Shown here piece after piece: positions 1 through 12,265 of a stretch of DNA of 64,000 nucleotides (positions within the stretch are counted from its first letter, which is position 1; every line of letters starts with the position of its first letter). Source of the DNA: Begonia masoniana. Its lineage: Eukaryota > Streptophyta > Magnoliopsida > Cucurbitales > Begoniaceae. The DNA is taken from NCBI GenBank assembly GCA_022432975.1, contig CM039505.1, positions 20,529,338 through 20,593,337 on the forward strand, written 5' to 3'. The notes under the pieces were generated by a model that did no database searches, was not told the DNA's origin, and worked only from the letters and a program-made list of their open reading frames with translations. The translations under genes were made by a program, and so were the position numbers.

Positions 1-59
1 AACTGTTCATGCATCATGTATTTTAACTTGGCATGAAAATGAATTTCCGCACGATGTTT

Positions 60-520
60 TCAGAAAACCGATGTGGCCCAATAGTAATATTCTACGTCTA
101 CCGATGACGTCAGCCGTATGACTCATTCACCCAGTATCCACCGGTCATTTCTGTCAAGCGACATCCACCTCTCAACAGTAATATTCCACATCTACCGATG
201 ACGTCAGCTGGATGACTCATTCACCCAGCATCCATCGGTCATTTCTGTCGAGCGACATCCACCGCTCAACAATACTCACGTCTTCCGGTGACGTCAGACA
301 GGATGACACATTCATCCAGCATCCACCGATCATCATAAACACACAACATCCACCGGTGAACAGTGACACTCAACATCTACCGGTCAGACCACGTGTTACC
401 CACGTGACTTCACTAACTCGGCAGACGACGTCTACCGCTCACATTCATGGAACTCATCCACCGATGACATCAGCCGAATGACTCATTCATCCAGCATCCA
501 CCGCTCAACAGTAACCGAAC
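60..520. repeat. CATCCACCG / TGACGTCA motif array in A LTR
   Basis: Irregularly spaced copies of CATCYACCG(G/A)TC alternate with TGACGTCA palindromes (for example 105-112) and ACGT-core words. The spacing is uneven, so this is not a simple satellite. Arrays of the same kind lie at the same place in the other A, B and C LTRs. TGACGTCA is the classic bZIP (CRE/TGA) binding palindrome; a regulatory role here is inference. Confidence 0.7.
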
Positions 521-860
521 CTCTACCGATTATTGATCAAAGTTGAGACTTCAATTCATTCCCTCATTCTTCTTAAAAACTTAACTCTATTTTTCTAAAA
601 ATCCCCATACACATAGACCTCCTAATCCTTAACTTAAATTCATAGCGGAAGACTTATCACATAGAGAAGAATCTTAAATCTGGAACCTTCTTAAACTTAA
701 ACTCGTACTTAATAAGTCAAATATCTGTTAACATAAAGAAATTCAACACTCCGCGGGTTAAAAATCACTTCCCAGCCACAAATCATCACCATGAGCAGCA
801 ACCAGCAACCAGACCTAAGCATTTCCTTCTAGACTGAAGTCCTCCCCTGCTGTTTTGTCA

Positions 861-1453
861 CCTAAATCATAAGGTTCAAACTATAAGCCTAATGCTTAGT
901 AAGGAGTGTAACAAACACATGAATACTCATGAATGCTGCATAAAATCATGTTCACATCTTTTACTCAAATCGGGAATCATGCTTGTGTTCACATTCACTT
1001 TCAAATCGTGGGAATCATATTCTTGTTCATCTCTTTCATATCATGGATTAAGGAGGAGTTTGTGCCGAAGGGGGGTAGGCAGAGTGCGTGTACATGGCCC
1101 CTTTACCGGCAAGAATCATGGTCCATCCCTGGACAGTGACATGGCCAATACTGCCCCCAACCCTCACTTAATCAAGGTTTCATACGTTTCGTTTTCTTGT
1201 TTCATTCACAAAGAAGTATGCGTGTAAAACATTTTGTATACTCGGTAAATAAATCATGATGCATGGACATAAACATTCTCAAAACATGAGACCATGGAAG
1301 GAGTCATTCATCAGAAAACAGAGCATACACTATTCAAAACATTATACTAAAACAGACAACTTCTCAAACATAATCGAATATCAGAAACAACTCAACTTAC
1401 TACCCTTATGATACAGGGCCCTAATGGCCAGAAATCTTAACACACTCACTTAC
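861..1453 (-). other. Conserved LTR module (paired arms, donor-like site)
   Basis: On the minus strand the donor-like GTAAGT (1453-1448) is followed by arm CCTGTATCATAAGG (1417-1404). The partner arm CCTTATGATTTAGG lies at 874-861. The arms pair with two mismatches, the weakest of the A copies. Confidence 0.55.
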
Positions 1454-2567
1454 CTGGATTCCTTAGCAATGTCTTTTTTTCACTTGGAGATTTTTCCCAC
1501 CTAAGTCATTTCACGTATTAATGTAAGAAAACAAATCCTAAGTAGTCTAATATTCCAGAATGGTAGCTTTCTAACTAAGTATATATCCTAGAAGTCTAAC
1601 TCATTTCCATTCGAGCATTATATCAGTTACCTAGTGTGCATAAAACGCTCAGCTAAACGATAATGGTGTTCGGGTTCACCAACTACTCAGGCTCAGCCAA
1701 TGTTCATTATTTCTACTTATCATCTTCAATAATTATAAATGCTATGTTAATAGTAATAACTACCATGACACTACAACTTCCTCAGAAGACCCGAATTTAA
1801 ATCTCTAATCAACTCTCAAATGACTAATTAGTAAACACATTATCCAAATCTCACCTCGAGCTTGGAGTATCAGAAGAAATCCGAAGGGAATTGATCGTTG
1901 GAGGAAGAACAGAGAAGGGAGCTGAGCGGAGAGAGAATCAGCTAAGAGAGGAAAGTCGGCTGGTGGAGGTTTTTGTGAGGTTTTAGGATTTCCATTTTCT
2001 ATTTATACACTTAATGAGCCAGACTTAATTATAAGTTTGCCACCAAACCTAATTTTATAAAGAGAACTGATTAAACTTTGGCGCCTAATTCCGACCAAAG
2101 AAATACATAAATACAGAGGTGGCAGTTAATTCTGTTTACCTTATAGAAAGTTCACCTGTCCGAAGTTGTCGGGTGTTACAAGTCTAGACAGCTAGGTAAG
2201 ACATAAGAGAGCTTCGAGAGGTTAGTTTTAATTTTGTTGCGTGAGTTTTATTGGAAGTTTAAGCGAATGGGATTAGGAGAACTTAGTGAGTTAATGAAAG
2301 CAGGTATGGCATGAGTGAAGTTTTCAGGAGACTTAGCTTTAAATTCCGTTGCGTCCGTTTAACTAAAATGGATTCCTTGCTTTAGTACTTACGTGGATGA
2401 GATAGTAGTCAAAGGGAGTCTCGTTTAGCTCAGAGTAGTCCCTGTGCGCATCGGGAACCCGGGTGGGTTTTCGTGGCATTACAGTCTCCACTAGTGTCAC
2501 GTGGAGCATTCGCATGATTGTTGTTCCCATTGTCCTCCCTCGCCATCATGCATTCTATCATACGATC

Positions 2568-2645
2568 TTAAACGCCGGCCAACTCGGTTAGATGGTCGAT
2601 GGCGTCGCCCCTGTCGTTTGGTTCACCTTGGTGTCCTCTCACCAT
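2568..2645 (-). pseudogene. gag start remnant
   Basis: On the minus strand the first ATG after the primer site opens a frame that begins MVRGHQGEPNDRGDAID and stops after 25 codons. It resembles the D2 gag start (MVRPRNDRDDRDD). The same frame continues past the stop for about 50 codons with no recognisable domain. It is a broken N-terminal piece of a retrotransposon gag. Confidence 0.45.
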
Positions 2646-2790
2646 TGCTACGAAAATCCTATATGAAATAATAAACTCAATTTAATAAACTTAAACTTAT
2701 ACGGAAACTTAAACACTTATAGTTGATGGAGCAACCTCACGTGGCAGGTTGCGTAGTCAAAAAGTCTACAAAATTGATTTTAAAACCTGG

Positions 2791-2803
2791 GGCTCTGATA
2801 CCA
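2791..2803 (-). other. Primer binding site, tRNA-iMet type
   Basis: The minus strand reads TGGTATCAGAGCC, the standard complement of plant initiator tRNA-Met 3' ends used by gypsy elements. It lies 4 bases inside the LTR that starts at 2808, which fixes the element orientation as minus and makes that LTR its 5' LTR. Confidence 0.85.
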
Positions 2804-2981
2804 TAACTGTGACGACCCCAAACCCACGTCGGGCCGTCACGGGACTCGACATAACGTTTGCTAGGACTTTGACATTTTGGACATAAAATTTTTTTCGACT
2901 TTTTAAAACTCTTGAACATTTAAAATGGCAAGATATAAAATTGAAGGCATAAAATGGAAGACATAAACTGGAAGACATAAA

Positions 2982-4166
2982 GTGGATGACAGAAGTGGAT
3001 GACAGAAGTGGACGACAGGAGGAATGGACGACAGGAATGGACGACAGAAGTGTACGATAGAAGTGGACGACAGAAGTGGACGACAGAAGTGGACGACAGA
3101 CGTGGACGACAGAAGTGGACGACAGAAGTGGAAGACAGAAGTGGACGACAGAAGTGGACGACAGAAGTGGACGACAGAAGTGGATGACAGAAGTGGATGA
3201 CAGAAGTGGATGACAGAAGTGGATGACAGAAGTGGACGACAGAAGTGGATGACAGAAGTGGATGACAGAAGTGGATGACAGAAGTGGACGACAGAAGTGG
3301 ACGACAGAAGTGGATGACAGAAGTGGACGACAGAAGTGGACGACAGAAGTGGACGACAGAAGTGGACGACAGAAGTGGATGACAGAAGTGGATGACAGAA
3401 GTGGATGACAGAAGTGGATGACAGAAGTGGATGACAGAAGTGGATGACAGAAGTGGATGACAGAAGTGGATGACAGAAGTGGATGACAGAAGTGGATGAC
3501 AGAAGTGGATGACAGAAGTGGATGACAGAAGTGGATGACAGAAGTGGATGACAGAAGTGGATGACAGAAGTGGATGACAGAAGTGGATGACAGAAGTGGA
3601 TGACAGAAGTGGATGACAGAAGTGGATGACAGAAGTGGACGACAGAAGTGGACGACAGAAGTGTACGATAGAAGTGGACGACAGAAATAGACGATAGAAG
3701 TGGACGACAGAAGTGGACGACAGACATGGACGACAAAAGTGGATGACAGAAGTGGACGACAGAAGTGGACGACAGAAGTGGACGACAGAAGTGGACGACA
3801 GAAGTGGACGACAGAAGTGGACGACAGAAGTGGACGACAGAAGTGGAGGACAGAAGTGGACGACAGAAGTGGACGACAGAAGTGGATGACAGAAGTGGAC
3901 GACAGAAGTGGATGACAGAAGTGGATGACAGAAGTGGATGACAGAAGTGGATGACAGAAGTGGATGACAGAAGTGGACGACAGAAGTGGATGACAGAAGT
4001 GGATGACAGAAGTGGATGACAGAAGTGGATGACAGAAGTGGATGACAGAAGTGGATGACAGAAGTGGATGACAGAAGTGGATGACAGAAGTGGATCCAGA
4101 AGTAGACGATAGAAGTGGAGGACAGAAGTGCACGATAGAAGTGGACGACAGAAGTGGACGACAGAA
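2982..4166. repeat. 13-bp minisatellite GTGGAYGACAGAA
   Basis: About 90 nearly perfect head-to-tail copies of a 13-bp unit, with degenerate copies out to about 2920 and 4230. Units differ mainly at one base (GGATGAC or GGACGAC), a CpG-to-TpG type change, and the two forms come in blocks. Because 13 is not a multiple of 3, all frames stay open for long stretches and give artefact ORFs. The complement CATCCAC...CTGTC resembles the words of the B-family motif array. Confidence 0.95.
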
Positions 4167-4732
4167 ATGGACGACGACATGAATGGGCAACGATAGGAAT
4201 GGATGACAAAGGGAATGGACGACGATAGGAATGGACATCTTATAATTCAACACTCTGCCAATTGATTTGCTACCACAGTCGATCGATCGGCTACCTCTCT
4301 GTTTCACATCTACATGACCTGATAACCTCACAACTTTCTGCTAAACTTCTTACCAACCTCTTTAGACACAAAAATGCTTCTAAACCCGAGAAACTCGATT
4401 CAAAACAAGAATTTAAACGTGTTAGAAAACATGACGGAAGTTCAAGAAATCAAACTGCATGGACAGCTCTAAAACTCAGGTCAATCCATGCACAACTAAA
4501 AAAAAAGATTCCATACAATTCCAGTATGTTTCAAAAGACAATAATCAAAACAGGGGTTTAAAAACGTTGACACAAAGCCTATACAAACATGACATACACT
4601 TCGAAATATCACCCCACGGGTCAAAATGCGTCTGACTACCGCAACCAAACCCACGAGCTCGTCTCGCCAACTGCACCTACTCGTCGGCCTGAGGCACAAA
4701 GTCCTTATCTAGAGGATCCGTACCTACAGCAG

Positions 4733-5208
4733 GGAGTTCATTTGTAGGCCTAGAGCTCAGTAAGGACATACAATGCAGTGATGCACGTACTATATATGAA
4801 CATTTTCAAATACATGAACATTACTTTACTTTACATTCAACTAGACATGAGGTATAAGTGGGGCTTATAGAGGAACAGGCGCAACAGGAGTACTTGACGT
4901 ACATAATAGTAGTACATAGCATACAAGACAGGTACATAACAGGATGCCAGTCCCCGTCCCACACTTAACCGTACATTACATTCATATTTTATCTTTCTTG
5001 ACTTCAAATCGCGTGCATAAAATATTTGCATGATTTTCAAGAAAACGTGTATGCATAAACATATACAGTGCTTAAATGTAACTTAAACAGGACATAAAGC
5101 AAACACATTTAACTTAGAACGTAACCTAGGACCTAACTACCCGATAACCAAAACCTAGTATCTCCGTGATGTAGGGCCTTAAGGGCCAACCTAAACGTAT
5201 GAACTTAC
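4733..5208 (-). other. Conserved LTR module (paired arms, donor-like site)
   Basis: On the minus strand GTAAGT (5208-5203) precedes an arm containing CCTACATCA (5175-5167). The partner TGCTGTAGG (4741-4733) pairs with one mismatch. GGCCCTTAAGGCC lies next to the first arm. Confidence 0.6.
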
Positions 5209-5757
5209 CTGATGTCCGTAGAGTTGCAAGCACGCACGTACGTTCACGGTGATTCACGAACCTATATTATGCATAACCGGACAATTAACCCTAAACTTCA
5301 ACAAATCTAAGGAATAACTAACATAAACTTGTTAACTAACATAAATGGTTACCTTCAACGGAGAAAATGGGAGAAAACAGGAGGAGACGAAGTTTGGGAA
5401 TCGTCGCACGTCGTCTGGAAGAGAGAAAACACAGAGGAAAAATGGAAATGAGAAGTGTTTGCACGTGGAAGAGAAGAGAAGAGAGGAAGAGAGATAGCAT
5501 GGCTTCTTCAACAAGCTTGGACACTTGGCACTCATCCATTGGCTCCCTCCTAACCACCTTAATTGCCTTCCCAAATTGCTCCTCAATTTGTTTCTAACCA
5601 ATTTAGCTACTTAGTTCGTCGATTCGGTTTCTCCAAAATTCTCTTTTTCCACAACATCCCAAAAACATCCAATAAAATACTCATCATATTAAAAGTAAAT
5701 TAATCCCGCACAATAGTTCTAGGGATAATTACATGGCCAAAAATATCAAGTGTTACA

Positions 5758-6146
5758 GATTAGTTTCATAAGACTTTCTATTCATTCTTCAATCACGTTA
5801 TTGGGCAAACACGCCTAACGCCATTCCACAGCTTAACGGCAAACACCCCGATGTAATATTTGTAGAAGAAAATAAAAAGTTTTATCTAACTTTAGCGTTA
5901 GACAAAACCTCAATGTAATCATACACTGAAAGAGTTTGAAGAGTCTTATTGGAATAATCAAATCATCGTATTGGTATAATTTTGAAAATTGTATTGGTTT
6001 AATTAAATCATCGTATTGGTGATTGATTATTTATAACTACTTACATTAAAAAGGTTAATTTTGAAACCCTTTTGCTCATTCAATCATGAATCAACAACTA
6101 ATTAGTCTGCCATATAATGGCTCTGATACCAAAGAGGGTTTGGATC
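5758..6146. other. Unassigned AT-rich spacer with a possible primer site
   Basis: No gene is seen. A 15-base word, AATCATCGTATTGGT, occurs twice in slightly varied context near 5960 and 6004. At 6119-6131 the minus strand reads TGGTATCAGAGCC followed by ATTATATGGCAGAC, which resembles the start of a Ty1/copia interior, but no LTR end is recognisable beside it. Confidence 0.4.
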
Positions 6147-6740
6147 TGTAACACCTGAGAATTTCCTACAACGTACATAGGCCTTTGATTGGATGGTTAA
6201 GGGAGTTTAATGTTTTATGCTAAGTGTATAATTTTAAGAGTGAAATTGGAAGAGGAATTTGGGAGGAAAACCCTAGTGGTTGGAAATTTTGTGTTTGATT
6301 GACTTTAGTGTAAATTAATGTAAAAGAAATAAAAAGTAAAAATGAGTGATTGAATGAGGATGATTCACGTTGGATTGAATGAGGAAATGATAGAGGAAAA
6401 GCTATGAGAGCAAATGAGTGTAAAGTATTATTAGTTTGATTTAAAGAAAAGTAAAGAAATAAAATGGAAGACAAATGAAAAAGGGTGAGGTGTGCACGTT
6501 GAAAGAGATGAGAAGATGACTTTGACTTGAGAAAATGAAACAGGAAAAAATTAAGTGAACAAATGAAGAGAAAGTATGGTTGAAAAGTCAAAAGAGAGGT
6601 TGAAAAGTCATGTTGAAGTATGAACCAATGGGGGGAAAGATGAAGTTAAAGAGAAGGGGAATGAAAGGATAGCTTCACGTTGGAATAATTGAAGCAAAAA
6701 TGAGTGAGGTTGCTTTTATAAAAATAAGGATTTTTTTTTT

Positions 6741-6758
6741 GGGGGGGGGGGGGGGGGG
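6741..6758. repeat. G18 homopolymer after T10
   Basis: A run of ten T followed by eighteen G, directly before the GGGAG target duplication of the A solo LTR. Its length may be unreliable in the assembly. Confidence 0.9.
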
Positions 6759-6929
6759 AGTGTAACGACCCGAGGAGGATCATCACGTGTCATGACTTTC
6801 CTTTAAACTTATCCGTACTTTTATACCTCTGTAATCGGTGTATATATTTTTTTTTATATATATATCAAATCTCATTCTAACTTAACTTAAGTTCGCTGAA
6901 CAACCACATTTAACTTTCACTCCTGCCGG

Positions 6930-7640
6930 TCGCTAAACGACAAACATCCAGTTGTTCTACCGGCCTGCACGTGCATCTCACATGATTCATTAGACATCTA
7001 TCGGCAGGCACACATATTTGCATCTGCCGATGGTCACGTGCATCACGCGTGACCAATTAAATCATCACTCAATTACAACGACAAAAGACTGACTTATCTA
7101 CCGATGACAAGGCACTCCATCTGCCGATGGCAACACACAACATCTGCCGATGGCATTTATACTACATCTTCCGATAGATTAACTCACATCATCTGCCGAT
7201 GACGTGGCACTACATCTTCTGGTAGATTAACTCACATCATCTGCCGATGACGTGGCACTACATCTTCTGGTAAGGCGGAATGACATTTCCATCTTCCGGT
7301 ATCTTGACCTACTACACATGCCGATCTCTAGGCATATCGTCTGCTGATGACGTCAGCCGGAAGACAAATACTTTTCCTCTTCCGATGACGTCCTCCGGAA
7401 GACAGACTTACCCGACTCCCATCACAATCCTCCTGTCGATTTCTACACTTCAAAATAACACATCTCCTGCCGATAGACAAGTACTTTCATCTACCGACTA
7501 CTAAACATTAACCTAACATCTTCTTCTTCCGGTAGACAAGCAAACTTCATCTACCGATTTCTAAACTCCATAATAACACTCACACCTTCCGATAGACAAA
7601 TACATTTCGTCTACCGGCAGCACAAACATCATAACTTCAA
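6930..7640. repeat. CATCTGCCG / CATCTTCCG motif array in A LTR
   Basis: More than twenty copies of CATC(T)(A/G/T)CCG(A/G)T at irregular spacing, with TGACGTCA near 7343 and ACGT-core words such as TGACGTGGCA. A 50-bp stretch around 7150-7270 is tandemly repeated. Confidence 0.75.
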
Positions 7641-7959
7641 ACTTAATACCGGGACACCAACAGAATAAACCACAGATTCATTAAAACTCATACAGCGGAA
7701 GACTTAGTTAAAATCACTCATTCTATATTCTTATAATATACTCATAATCAGTATTCAAGCTAGACAAGTTCAAGCTCCATAATCATAAGTAACATCATCC
7801 TACTTAAACTTTTATGTTCATAGTTATCATTAAAACCTTAAGAGTAAAACCAGAGGGTCATAATCGCCATCCAGCCACAGACTTTCCACCCTGAGCACCT
7901 TCCAGCAACCAGCTTAAACTTCATCCTCAACTTTGTATTCCTCACCTGATATTTCTTCA

Positions 7960-8583
7960 CCTACATCGTAAGGTGTAACTGTAAGCCTAAGGCTTAGTAA
8001 GGAATGCAAACTATTATGAGTTCATGAATGCATAACTTGGAGAAAAACATGCTCATAAGTCTTTTCTTTTCACGTACTTGTTCTTAATCATCATTCATAA
8101 TCGTATCTCGTATTCATTGTTCATAATCATCATTCGTAGACATGCTCATATTCATCATTCCTTTCATCATTCATATTCTTCATTACATTATGTGGTTTAA
8201 GGGAGGATTTGTGCCGGTAAAGGGGGTTCGACAGTGAGTTTGATCATGGTCCCTACTGCGGGTCGTATTCATATGTCCTACTGCGGACTGTGACATACGC
8301 CGAACCACCCCCAACCCTCACTTAACCACGTTGCATAAGTTTTATCTTCTTATTTTATTCATGAGAAAACATATTTCAAAACATTTTCATATGCTTGAGA
8401 AGTAAAACATGATGCATAACATAAATGCACTTAATCATCGAACTAAGACAGGGGAGAACATCAGAATAACATAACCATATCCATCGACATTTCATCAAAC
8501 ATATAGAAGACAACGTTCACTAAATCTAACATAGTCCTTTGATGTAGGGCCCTATTGGCCGGAAACTTAGTACATTCACTTAC
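7960..8583 (-). other. Conserved LTR module (paired arms, donor-like site)
   Basis: On the minus strand GTAAGT (8583-8578) precedes arm CCTACATCAAAGG (8548-8536). The partner CCTTACGATGTAGG lies at 7973-7960. Confidence 0.65.
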
Positions 8584-9849
8584 CTGGATCCTTAGCAACT
8601 TGAATCACTTTCTCTTCAACTTCTTCACCTAAAACATTCCACATTATAGTAGTTAAAATCAAGTCCTAAAAGTTCTAATCGAAAGTCATCCTAGAATCTA
8701 GCAGCTAAGGTTCTCTGTGCAGTCTGAAATCCAAAACCGAAACAGCTAGATATAGCTATCGATTAAACGGGGTCGGTTATATAAAAGGTCCAGAATCGAT
8801 TTAAAGGTGGCATTACCAAATGAAGATAAGGAACGATAACCAACTGACTTAGCCATTGAAGAACTCGAAAGTACAAGTTCAACTGAAAACAGAGTTCTAA
8901 ATGACTACCCGGCATCTACATTGTCAAAATCTTACATAGAATGCGGGTTACCGGAGTAGAGGCTGAAAAACCAGTTGCTAGGGAGGAAGAAAGTTCCAGA
9001 GAAGAAGGGAGTCGCCGAGAGGAAATGTCGGCTGCAGTGAGGTTTAAATGAGATTTAAGGTTTCCATTTTCTATTTATACCTAATCCTTCAGTCTTTATT
9101 ACAAAATTGCCACTCAACCTAGTTTTACTCAACTTGTAATGAATTTGCCTCAACATTAAATTTAATCATAAAGGTTAAATAAAGGGTAACAATGAGAATG
9201 GTCAGAAAATCACCTGGCCGAAATGTCGGGCGTTACAGGGAGAGAGAGAAATTAAAAGTGGAAAAAACTTAAGTATTAAATTGGTAAAGTGAGGGTTTAA
9301 TGGGCAAAAATCCTCTTCTTCCTCTTGGCTTATCCACGAAATTCCAGCACCATTTGAGGGTTTCTCTCCTCCATTTCTTCAAGCTTTTTGCAAGGTTTTG
9401 GTGGTAAGTTGAAGTGGGTTTTGTTATACGTACATGTTAGGGTAGTTTGTTAGTGTTTTGTTGAGTTTTGTTGGGTTTTTGGAAGGGTTTTGGGAAACCC
9501 TAAAATGAAGTCTGAAAATTCCCTTTCATGTTTGTGTTTTCTTGTCATTTTGGTAGTTTAAACTTAGAGTAGGTTGATTTAGGTTATGTTTGGAGGTAGA
9601 TTAGCAAATTGGAGAGAGTTGTGCAAAAACCTATAACGACCCTTACACTATTCCCTTAATTTCTCGTATAAATTTTTCGATTTAAAATTTTAATTAAGTT
9701 TTATGCCTAAAACTTAAAAATCAAAGTCTCGTGTAGTTGGAATTTGTTGAAAAGAAAAGAAAACATTTAATTAAAAACAATGAAAACTTGTAAAACTCAA
9801 AGAGAGCGAAACACAGGGGCAAAAAGGGCATATTGCCCATAAACTTCAT

Positions 9850-10065
9850 GGCCGATCGATCGTCCATTTCAGCTGATCGATCGGCTGTTGTCAAATTGTG
9901 GGGGCGAACCACTTGGGCGATCGATCGCCATGGTCGATCGCCCCCCCCCCCCCTTCTTCTTTTTTTTTTCTTTCTTAGCCGATCGATCGGCTACCTCTCT
10001 GGAATTTTTTCCAGAGCGGCACCCCCTTCTGATCAATCAGCAGGCTCTCTGGATTTCATCCAGAG
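9850..10065. repeat. GATCGATC palindromes and CTCTCTGGA hairpins
   Basis: Repeated GATCGATCGGC words include a 16-bp palindrome (AGCCGATCGATCGGCT, 9977-9992). Two stem-loops follow, CTCTCTGGAATTTTTTCCAGAG and CTCTCTGG-ATTTCAT-CCAGAGAG. A C13 run lies near 9940. This is the D-family version of the LTR 3' array. Confidence 0.75.
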
Positions 10066-10548
10066 AGCTGCTTTTTTTTTCCTTTGCCCTTTTCACCGTT
10101 GCCCTACACACCAACTTACACACTTCACAGTTCTCCTTTATACCCCATACCTTCATCACCTCTTTGAGTACATTTCATAACAACACAAACACTCTACTCC
10201 CCACGTACAATCCACACTCCACCAATCACCCAAAAATTGACTCAAAACATATTTAAAACGTAACCAATTTCATAAAACAAACTGCGTGGATCCATTTGAA
10301 AGTTTAACATTTTCCCTTGTTTGAAATTATCAAAAACACTACATAATATCTATCTAGATCCAAGCATCCTAAAATGGGTTATCTATACAATTTTTCCTAC
10401 GTTTCTATCTATCAAAATTCCAAAAACTTACTTACGTCCCCACGAGTCAAAATAAGCACCGACTGCCAGTCCACTCCCACGGGTCATTCTTCTTCAACGT
10501 GCTCATACTTCAGGCAGAGGGATGTCTTCCTCACCTGTCTCAAAATCA

Positions 10549-11042
10549 CCTACACCATAGAATTAAAAATGTGAGCTAGAGGCTCAGTAAATCTACGTGA
10601 ATGCATGTGAATGCTATGCATGTACAGTTCATAAATCATGTATCCTATCTTTTTGCTAATCATTTCATTTATGTCACCGGGGCTTAACTCTCACTAGATA
10701 GGAGTGGCACATCCGTCGATTGGATAGCCCCTCGTATCTAACCGGGGGGAAAACATGCTTCACCTGACAGCCATGTTTGAACCACCGCCACCGACATGAT
10801 CATTATTACATTCGTTTACCTTTTCGTTTTGTAAAAAAACATGCATAGAAATTCCTTTTCATGCCCTTTTCGAAAACAATGATGTGTGAACAAATATTAT
10901 GCCATGAACGAAATAGAAATATACAAACAATAAACTTAACAATTAACAATCTAACCAAACCTAAAACTAACTACCCGTTCTAATTACCCAAACGCAGTAT
11001 ATCTCCAATTCCTCAATTTAACGTACATTCTTATGGTGTAGG
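10549..11042 (-). other. Conserved LTR module, GGTGTAGG variant
   Basis: On the minus strand arm CCTACACCATAAGAAT (11042-11027) pairs with ATTCTATGGTGTAGG (10563-10549) across one bulged base. Both arms carry the ACC/GGT form instead of ATC/GAT. The donor-like site is mutated here (CTAAGT). Confidence 0.7.
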
Positions 11043-11261
11043 CCAAGACGGCCAAACAAATCACGAAGACTTAGCTCGCGTCCGTTGCAATTTAAGCTCT
11101 GTCCACGAGCGTTGTTCACCTAGGGCAATGCACAACATCCGTCATTTAAATCAATTTTAAACTATCGAGTTTAGAAAATTACAAACTCCTAGCTAAAGAA
11201 AATCTCCTAAACTCTAAAACACCTCATTGAGGCATTTTATCGAGCAACTCGTGCTCGTGAA

Positions 11262-12265
11262 TTCAATAACAATAACAATAACAATAACAATAACAATAAC
11301 AATAACAATAACAATAACAATAACAATAACAATAACAATAACAATAACAATAACAATAACAATAATAATAACAATAACAATAATAATAATAACAATAACA
11401 ATAACAATAACAATAACAATAACAATAACAATAACAATAACAATAACAATAACAATAACAATAACAATAACAATAACAATAACAATAACAATAACAATAA
11501 CAATAACAATAACAATAACAATAACAATAACAATAACAATAACAATAACAATAACAATAACAATAACAATAACAATAACAATAACAATAATAATAATAAC
11601 AATAACAATAACAATAATAATAATAACAATAACAATAACAATAACAATAACAATAACAATAACAATAACAATAATAATAATAACAATAACAATAATAATA
11701 ATAACAATAACAATAACAATAACAATAACAATAACAATAACAATAACAATAACAATAATAATAATAACAATAACAATAACAATAATAATAATAACAATAA
11801 CAATAACAATAACAATAACAATAACAATAACAATAACAATAACAATAATAATAATAACAATAACAATAACAATAATAATAATAACAATAACAATAACAAT
11901 AACAATAACAATAACAATAATAATAATAACAATAACAATAATAATAATAACAATAACAATAACAATAACAATAATAATAATAACAATAACAATAACAATA
12001 ATAATAATAACAATAACAATAATAATAATAACAATAACAATAACAATAACAATAACAATAACAATAACAATAACAATAACAATAACAATAATAATAATAA
12101 CAATAACAATAACAATAACAATAACAATAATAATAATAACAATAACAATAACAATAATAATAATAACAATAACAATAACAATAATAATAATAACAATAAC
12201 AATAATAATAATAACAATAACAATAATAATAATAACAATAACAATAACAATAACAATAACAATAC
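11262..12265. repeat. AAT/AAC microsatellite, about 1 kb
   Basis: Uninterrupted (AATAAC)n hexamers with inserted AATAATAATAAT blocks recurring after a variable number of hexamers. It lies in the D LTR just after the CGAGC...GCTCG hairpin. Ile/Thr, Leu and Tyr/Cys ORFs across it are artefacts of the repeat. Confidence 0.98.

Larger units (their letters stand above)
1..2180 (-). mobile_element. Family A Ty3/gypsy LTR, cut by the window edge
   Basis: The right end reads GGGTGTTACA; on the minus strand it starts TGTAACACCCGACAACTT, like the family A solo LTRs at 41839 and 60147. On the minus strand the order is also the same: LTR start, donor-like GTAAGT (1448-1453), GGCCATTAGGGCCC, a long loop, and the CATCCACCG/TGACGTCA array near the LTR 3' end. 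The other terminus lies left of the window, so solo or full-element status cannot be told. It sits inside the interior of the B-type element at 2181-5757. No coding sequence is seen. Confidence 0.8.
2181..2807 (-). mobile_element. 5' interior remnant of a B-type gypsy element
   Basis: Running leftward from the LTR at 2808 there is a tRNA primer site, an untranslated leader, a short gag start (2568-2645), then sequence I cannot place. The leader resembles that of element D2 near 51430-51530, with similar text before the primer site (TTTTAAAACC). The family A LTR at 1-2180 interrupts the interior on the left. Confidence 0.65.
2808..5757 (-). mobile_element. Family B 5' LTR with internal minisatellite
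   Basis: The ends are TGTGACGACCCC and AAGTGTTACA. On the minus strand it starts TGTAACACTTGATATTTTTGG, matching the B LTR at 57928 (TGTAACGCCCGGTATTTTAG). At about 2950 bp it is longer than the 2640-bp B solo LTR at 31105 because a minisatellite fills the place of the usual motif array. The other LTR of this element is not in the window. Confidence 0.85.
6761..9237 (-). mobile_element. Family A solo LTR nested in E
   Basis: The ends are TGTAACGACCCGAGG and TCGGGCGTTACA, flanked by GGGAG on both sides (6756-6760, 9238-9242). Length is 2477 bp. On the minus strand it carries the A-family order: start, GTAAGT, GGCCAATAGGGCCC, paired arms, and a motif array near the 3' end (about 6930-7640 on the plus strand). 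There is no gag or pol. Confidence 0.92.

Noticed and set aside
892..1227. ORFs of 68-111 codons near 0.9-1.2 kb, and similar small ORFs elsewhere in LTRs
   Set aside because: They lie within LTR sequence, are not shared between copies of the same family and have no domain.
2766..4331. Three overlapping minus-strand ORFs of 425-521 codons rich in HFCHPLLSSTSVI-type repeats
   Set aside because: They translate the 13-bp minisatellite, which stays open in every frame because the unit has no stop. No start context, domain or conservation.
6119..6131. Primer site of a Ty1/copia element
   Set aside because: The 13-base word and following text fit, but no LTR end, copia gag or pol, or partner LTR is visible, so I did not call an element.
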